From Bin5 sp965204525 (GTDB lineage Bacteria > Chloroflexota > Anaerolineae > Caldilineales > Caldilineaceae), in contig OZ241994.1 in NCBI GenBank assembly GCA_965204525.1, positions 1,674,001-1,738,000 on the forward strand: DNA of 64,000 bases, given 5' to 3'. A program made the translations under genes and the position numbers. This document shows positions 59,589-64,000 of this stretch, piece after piece. How positions within the stretch are numbered: the stretch's first letter is position 1; each line of letters starts with the position of its first letter. The notes beneath the pieces are model-generated. The model was not told where the DNA came from. It made no database searches and saw nothing but the letters and a program-made list of their open reading frames with translations.

Positions 59589-62500
59589 TTACTTTTCCTC
59601 ACTTCTCAGTGCCCGCCACACCCTTTCAGGCGTAAATGGAATTTCGCGAATGCGCGCGCCGGTGGCGTCGAAGATGGCGCTGGCGATGGCGGGGGCCATG
59701 CCGTCCATCGGGATTTCCGCTATGGCTTTTGCGCCGAAGGGGCCGGTTGGCTCGTAGGTCTGGACGAGGATCGTGTCCAGATCAGGCATTTCGTTCGCGG
59801 CCAGGATACGGTAATCACCGAATCTGCTGATTTCCAGACGGCCCTTCTGGTCGTAGGGCATCTCCTCGCACAGAGCATAACCCAGGGCCTGGGTCATACC
59901 GCCTTCGACCTGGCCGCTGGCGGTGACCGGGTTTATGGCAATACCGCAGTCCACAGCCATAACCGCTTTCTCGACCGTAACCTGGCCTGTCTCGGTGTCC
60001 ACTTCCAGCGCGGCGTACTGTGCGGCAAAAGGAGGGGGGCTGACGTAGCTCATGTGGCTGGCGGTGGCCATGATCTGATGCTGCGCCTCCTGGTGGATGC
60101 TGTGAAGGGCGACCTCTTCCAGTGTGATGGCCCGGCCGTCCGGCGCCAGGACCTTCTGGTCCTCCAGCCAGAGCTGATCGGCGTCAAGACCTTGGAACAG
60201 GTGCGCAGCCGCGTGGCGCCGGATCTGGCGACTGACGTCTTCGGCGGCTTTTAGCACGGCGCCGCCTGAGATGTAGGTCGTGCTGCTGGCATAGGCGCCT
60301 GTGTCGAAGGGTGTGAAGTCGGTATCGCTGCTGTAGATGACGATCTGCTCCAGGGGCACGCCCAGCGCCTCGGCCGCGATCTGGGCCAGAACCGTATCGG
60401 AGCCTGTTCCCAGGTCGGTTGCGCCGACCAGCAGATTGAAGGAGCCGTCGTCGTTGAGCTTGATGCTGGCGGCGCCCATGTCGAGTCCGGCGATGCCTGT
60501 TCCGTGCATACAGATTGCCAGGCCTATGCCGCGGCGGATATGCGGCTGGTCAGGCGGTGTTTTCCAGCTGGCGTCATCGCGCCGGTCCCAGCCGATGGAC
60601 GCGGCCCCGGCCTCGACACACTCTGCCAAGCCGCTGCTTTCAACCGTCTGCGGGAAACCTTCGCGCCCCTCTCCCATCGCAACCGCCATCGGCAATGTCT
60701 GCCCTTCCTTCACCCAGTTGATGCGCTTGAATTCCACCGGGTCCATCCCGAAAGCCAGCGCCATTTCCTCCATGTGCTGCTCCAGCCCGAAGAGGGCCTG
60801 GGGCGCGCCGTAGCCGCGGAATGCGCCGGGCACAGGTTTGTTGGTATAGACGACGTCACAGTCGAAGCGGGCTGCAGGCAGCCAGTAGGTGCTGAGGGCG
60901 CGAAAGCCGGTGACCATTTGAACTGTCAGACCGTGCGTCCCGTAGGCGCCTGTGTCGGCCACAACCCGAACTTCCATGCCGACCAGCTTGCCGCTGGCGT
61001 CCACGCCGCTGCGAAAACGCAGCTGCTGCGGATGGCGCGTGCGGGCGGAACTGAATTCCTGCTGGCGAGTGTATTCGAATTTGACCGGCCGTCCGGTCGC
61101 AATCGTCAGATGGGCGCACAGGTCTTCGATCAGCATCTCCTGCTTGCCGCCGAAGCCGCCGCCGATACGCGGTTTCACGACACGGATCCGGCGGACCGGC
61201 AGGCCGAGCAGGGGGGCAACCATGCGGCGTACATGAAAGGGGACCTGGGTGCTGGTGCGAATGACCAGCCGGTCATCTTCATCCCAGTAGGTAATGACAA
61301 TGTGCGGCTCGATGCTCGCCTGCTGCACCTGGTGGACGCGGTATTCGCTCTCGAATACAAAGTCGGCAGATTCAAGCGCGGCGTCGACGTCGTTATGGTC
61401 CACAAGCAGTTTCACGGCGACATTGCCTTTGGCGTCGTGGATCATCTGCGCGTCTGGTTCGTCGTGGATCACGGGCGCGCCGGCCTGCATCGCTTCCTCG
61501 GGAGAAAAAACCGCCGGCAGCTCCTCGTACTCGACTCTGATCCGTTCCAGCGCCTCCTGCGCCAGTTCCGGGGTCTCCGCGGCTACGGTCGCCACCCGGT
61601 CGCCGACATAGCGCACCTTTGAATCCAGGCAGACCTGGTCGTAAGGGGGCGGCTGGGGGTAACTCTGACCGCCGCTGGCGTAGATGACACGGGGCAGGTC
61701 GGCGTAGGTCTGCACGGCATGCACGCCCGGAAGCGCCAGCGCGTCCGACGCATCTATTGAAAGGATGCGGGCGTGGGCAACGGGGCTGGTCAGCAGGCCG
61801 CCGTAGAGCATTCCGGGGAGCTCCACATCGTCGGCAAAGACGGGCCGGCCCTTTGCCAATTTGACGGCGTCTACTTTCGGTTCCGGCTTGTTTACGACCT
61901 GGGTCCGGGGAGGCGCGACTGTCACGGGCACGCTGCGGGTCTGCGTTTGGATATCCGGCCCGCCGTCGTGCCAGCCGTTCGCAGGCGGCTGGTCCGTCGC
62001 CGGCCACTCGCCGGTCGCGGGGGCGTCGCGCACGTCGATTACCGGGGGCGGCGGCGTCTCTCCCTGCAGTTGCGCCGCTGCTCGCAGGATCGCCTGGACA
62101 GGCTTTACGTACCCTGTACAACGGCAGAGGATGCCGGCAATCGCTTCACGGACCGCGGCTTCGCTGGGGTGCGGGTCGCTGTCCAGCAGATGTTGGGCGG
62201 CCAGGATCTGCGCGGGCGTGCAGTAGCCGCACTGGATTGCCCCGCAGTCGATAAACTGCTGCTGCAACGCGGTAAGGCGAGGAGACAGGAACTCGACCCG
62301 GCTCCTTTCACCGCCTTCCCCGTCTTCTTCTTCCAGGCCTTCGAGGGTGATGACCGATGCGCCGTCAGCCTGGGAGGCCAGCAGGAGTCCGCTGTTGACA
62401 AGGCGATAGCTTTTCGGGGCGTCGGGCGTTCGGGTGAAGAGAATCGCGTCGGCGCCGCTCTCGCCTGTCTCGTCTCCATGTTTGACGCTGAAGATGCGCA

Positions 62501-62591
62501 GCCGCCGCAGGGACGTACGCAGAAGCTCACCGGGACGGACATCGATCTGGTGGTACGTACCGTTAACTGTAAGCGTGATCGTTGATGGCAT
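59589..62591 (-). CDS. Xanthine-dehydrogenase-family molybdenum hydroxylase, Fe-S and Mo domains fused, plant-type cluster ligands lost
   Basis: 1000 residues. N-terminal ferredoxin-like domain 1-90, helical [2Fe-2S] domain 105-170 with intact C121, C124, C156 and C158 (QCGYCTP, LCRCTGY), linker, then molybdopterin domains to the end (GGFGGKQE, GAFRGYGAPQ, catalytic Glu959 in KAIAEIP). In the plant-type domain the four Cys ligands are Asp40, Ser45, Asp48 and Gly68 (KHGDETGESGAD and VNSGLLLA), so that cluster cannot form. Such enzymes hydroxylate purines, aldehydes or N-heterocycles; no CO-dehydrogenase signature is seen. The FAD subunit lies 48 nt upstream. The Fe-S to Mo fusion is itself less common than separate subunits. 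Confidence 0.9.
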   Translation of the reverse strand: MPSTITLTVNGTYHQIDVRPGELLRTSLRRLRIFSVKHGDETGESGADAILFTRTPDAPKSYRLVNSGLLLASQADGASVITLEGLEEEDGEGGERSRVEFLSPRLTALQQQFIDCGAIQCGYCTPAQILAAQHLLDSDPHPSEAAVREAIAGILCRCTGYVKPVQAILRAAAQLQGETPPPPVIDVRDAPATGEWPATDQPPANGWHDGGPDIQTQTRSVPVTVAPPRTQVVNKPEPKVDAVKLAKGRPVFADDVELPGMLYGGLLTSPVAHARILSIDASDALALPGVHAVQTYADLPRVIYASGGQSYPQPPPYDQVCLDSKVRYVGDRVATVAAETPELAQEALERIRVEYEELPAVFSPEEAMQAGAPVIHDEPDAQMIHDAKGNVAVKLLVDHNDVDAALESADFVFESEYRVHQVQQASIEPHIVITYWDEDDRLVIRTSTQVPFHVRRMVAPLLGLPVRRIRVVKPRIGGGFGGKQEMLIEDLCAHLTIATGRPVKFEYTRQQEFSSARTRHPQQLRFRSGVDASGKLVGMEVRVVADTGAYGTHGLTVQMVTGFRALSTYWLPAARFDCDVVYTNKPVPGAFRGYGAPQALFGLEQHMEEMALAFGMDPVEFKRINWVKEGQTLPMAVAMGEGREGFPQTVESSGLAECVEAGAASIGWDRRDDASWKTPPDQPHIRRGIGLAICMHGTGIAGLDMGAASIKLNDDGSFNLLVGATDLGTGSDTVLAQIAAEALGVPLEQIVIYSSDTDFTPFDTGAYASSTTYISGGAVLKAAEDVSRQIRRHAAAHLFQGLDADQLWLEDQKVLAPDGRAITLEEVALHSIHQEAQHQIMATASHMSYVSPPPFAAQYAALEVDTETGQVTVEKAVMAVDCGIAINPVTASGQVEGGMTQALGYALCEEMPYDQKGRLEISRFGDYRILAANEMPDLDTILVQTYEPTGPFGAKAIAEIPMDGMAPAIASAIFDATGARIREIPFTPERVWRALRSEEK

Positions 62592-62639
62592 AGTTGGAAG
62601 TCTGTTTTCCGAAAGTATCAGGTCTGTACAGCCCCCAGG

Positions 62640-63455
62640 CTACTGGGGGACATTCGCTGCGGCAGCCCGCGCCCGGCGCGCTACGACCTCTGCCATGGCC
62701 GACCTGTACCCGGCGCCGCCCTTGTAGTCACCTCTGGGGACGAGCGGGCCGCCGGCAAGCCGGGGTCGCGGACCTACACCGCAGAGAGCCGTTCGTGTCG
62801 CGTTATCGCTCTCCGCAGCGGCAGGCCCACTTTGGGAGGACCGGCCGTTCACCGCCGCGACAACAACCGCGGCGACGATGCACCTGTCCATGGGTGTGCG
62901 GGCTATGCGCGCGTGGCCGCCTGCAGCCGGGTCCAGGGGCAATCGAATCTCGGTTATGAGAGTCGGCGCCTCGGCAGGACCGGAAAGGGTAAGGTCGAAA
63001 TCGTCCAGCTGCCGGCACGACTCGACGCCATCCCGGTCGACAGTCACAACCGCGGTGTTCAGCGCCAGCAACGCGGCGAATAACTCGCTGTCAGGCTCGG
63101 CCAGTGCGATAAGCCCTCCTGCAGTGGCAGCGTTGCGCAGGTTATGGGGGCCTTCAAAGCGCGCCGTTCGGGGCAGGATGCCGCCGGCCAGAGCTGCGCT
63201 CAGAGGATGTTCGACCAGGTCCGTAAGTGTCGTCATTGCGCCGACACGCAGGCTGGCGTCGGCCTGCTGAACATAGGACAGATTCAAGGCGGCCAAATCG
63301 ACGACGCCGTCCACGGCTCGCTGCTGCCGCGTTTCCAGAGCCCCTACCAGATGAGTGCCTCCCGCCAGGGGCAGGCGGCGGGACGTACGATCAGCCAGTA
63401 GTTCGAGCGCATCGGCCAGCGTCTCTGGTCTGTGATATTCCGCGAGAATAGCCAT
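62640..63455 (-). CDS. FAD-binding subunit of the molybdenum hydroxylase
   Basis: 271 residues of the CoxM/XdhB flavoprotein family. FAD-contact motifs are PLAGGTHLVGAL near 28-39 and HNLRNAATAGGLIALAEPDSEL near 103-124, both slightly degenerate. It is shorter than the usual 285-295 residues; the C-terminal domain is Ala/Arg-rich and poorly conserved. The ATG at 63455 lacks a good ribosome binding site. It is first of the hydroxylase genes, followed by the Fe-S/Mo subunit. Because the [2Fe-2S] cluster that normally reduces this FAD is absent in the partner, electron transfer between the two is in question. Confidence 0.82.
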   Translation of the reverse strand: MAILAEYHRPETLADALELLADRTSRRLPLAGGTHLVGALETRQQRAVDGVVDLAALNLSYVQQADASLRVGAMTTLTDLVEHPLSAALAGGILPRTARFEGPHNLRNAATAGGLIALAEPDSELFAALLALNTAVVTVDRDGVESCRQLDDFDLTLSGPAEAPTLITEIRLPLDPAAGGHARIARTPMDRCIVAAVVVAAVNGRSSQSGPAAAESDNATRTALCGVGPRPRLAGGPLVPRGDYKGGAGYRSAMAEVVARRARAAAANVPQ

Positions 63456-63512
63456 GTCTGGTCTGCGATCTTTGGGCAGTGGAAAGCCAGCTGCGGGTTG
63501 CCGGCGCAGGGG

Positions 63513-64000
63513 CTATGCGCCTGGCGGAGGTTCCGGCGCGAGGTCCAGATCCTGCAGCAGGCCGACCAGGCTGAAATTCATCGCCAGCACAACCGCCGCC
63601 GGTGTGAGCAAAAAGATGGGCAGTACGGTCACAAAACTGACGACGAGCAAGAGGACCTGGAAGAGGAACATGAGAAAGGTATAGAGTGGATGGCGCAACG
63701 CGAGAATGAAAGCGTTGCGGAGGACCATCTTTATACTCATTTCGTCCTGCTGCCAAAGCAAGGGGAAGAAGTATTGCCCTGCCATGAGAACGATAATCAG
63801 GATCCAGACCCATACGATACTGATGATCTGGGCCCAACTGGCGGTGCTGGCCCCGTAGAAGCGAATGTTCACGACGACGCCAGCGATCATCAGTAGATTT
63901 ATGCCGAGCAGCAGCCAGCTCTTGCCGATAGTGGACTTAGCCCCGTCCCAGAAGAACGCGCTCTCAACCCGGCGGTAGTTGGCGACGCGGTTGGCCGCGT
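63513..64000 (-). CDS. Membrane protein, YesL/DUF624-like, N-terminus cut by window edge
   Basis: The open frame enters from the right edge and ends at 63513, giving about 162 residues. It has four hydrophobic stretches (KSWLLLGINLLMIAGVVV, a WVWILIIVLMAG helix, FLMFLFQVLLLVVSFV, and a last one near the C-terminus) between Arg-rich loops such as NRVANYRRVES. Layout and the FFWDGAKS segment recall DUF624 (YesL) proteins, which often sit near sugar-utilisation operons. The start lies outside the window. It reads in the same direction as the hydroxylase genes, 57 nt upstream of them. The family call is tentative. Confidence 0.65.
   Translation of the reverse strand, partial: AANRVANYRRVESAFFWDGAKSTIGKSWLLLGINLLMIAGVVVNIRFYGASTASWAQIISIVWVWILIIVLMAGQYFFPLLWQQDEMSIKMVLRNAFILALRHPLYTFLMFLFQVLLLVVSFVTVLPIFLLTPAAVVLAMNFSLVGLLQDLDLAPEPPPGA

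Noticed and set aside
60504..61622. A 372-codon plus-strand frame inside the molybdenum hydroxylase gene
   Set aside because: It is antisense to conserved molybdopterin-binding motifs and has no ribosome binding site.
1..64000. CRISPR arrays, insertion sequences, prophage or defence genes
   Set aside because: No direct-repeat arrays, transposase motifs, integrases or known defence proteins were seen on either strand.

Overview
The window is about 60% GC, densely packed, and reads like a free-living or host-associated Chloroflexota (Anaerolineae/Caldilineae-like) genome. This placement is inferred from the solute-binding lipoproteins (LAAC lipobox followed by a Glu/Ala/Pro-rich linker), three ABC sugar importers without their own ATPases, and a large repertoire of sugar-acid oxidation genes. 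I see no tRNA, rRNA, CRISPR array, transposase or phage gene.
Layout. 1-2.9 kb: truncated PHP-domain gene, a probable small RNA with its own promoter and terminator, and aspS, all on the minus strand. 3.0-8.3 kb: a beta-propeller gene and an ABC importer (two permeases, then the binding protein) that ends in a terminator. 8.3-11 kb (minus): PIG-L deacetylase, dicluster ferredoxin, D-2-hydroxyacid dehydrogenase. 11.3-24.0 kb (plus): sugar-acid operon with an enolase-superfamily dehydratase, D-2-hydroxyacid dehydrogenase, SDR, 2-oxoacid dehydrogenase E1-alpha, E1-beta and E2, a second ABC importer, a rhamnonate-dehydratase-like enzyme and a luciferase-like monooxygenase. 24.4-27.9 kb: third ABC importer. 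27.9-29.7 kb (minus): Gfo/Idh/MocA oxidoreductase and a small membrane protein.
29.9-42.0 kb (minus): five giant polytopic GT-C-type glycosyltransferases in a row, four of them paralogues. 42.1-52.3 kb (minus): a ten-gene catabolic operon with Ldh-type dehydrogenase, beta-propeller, TIM-barrel isomerase, D-2-hydroxyacid dehydrogenase, SDR, E1-alpha, E1-beta, E2, HpcH/HpaI aldolase and M24 peptidase. 52.6-57.2 kb: hydroxyacid-oxoacid transhydrogenase convergent with a 1047-residue FAD/Fe-S D-2-hydroxyglutarate-type dehydrogenase. 57.4-59.4 kb: glutaredoxin, PPK2, SDR. 59.4-64.0 kb (minus): molybdenum hydroxylase genes, a 57-residue protein, and a truncated membrane protein.
How it fits together. 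The importers bring in sugars or sugar acids. The dehydratases would make 2-keto-3-deoxy acids. The SDRs and hydroxyacid dehydrogenases would oxidise them, the aldolase would split them, and the 2-oxoacid dehydrogenase complexes would convert the 2-oxoacid product to acyl-CoA. The core order D-2-hydroxyacid dehydrogenase / SDR / E1-alpha / E1-beta / E2 occurs twice. The strongest oddities are that repeated module, a molybdenum hydroxylase whose plant-type [2Fe-2S] ligands are all replaced, an SDR lacking its catalytic Lys, the glycosyltransferase array with one member lacking the catalytic Asp, and the unassigned RNA near the left end.
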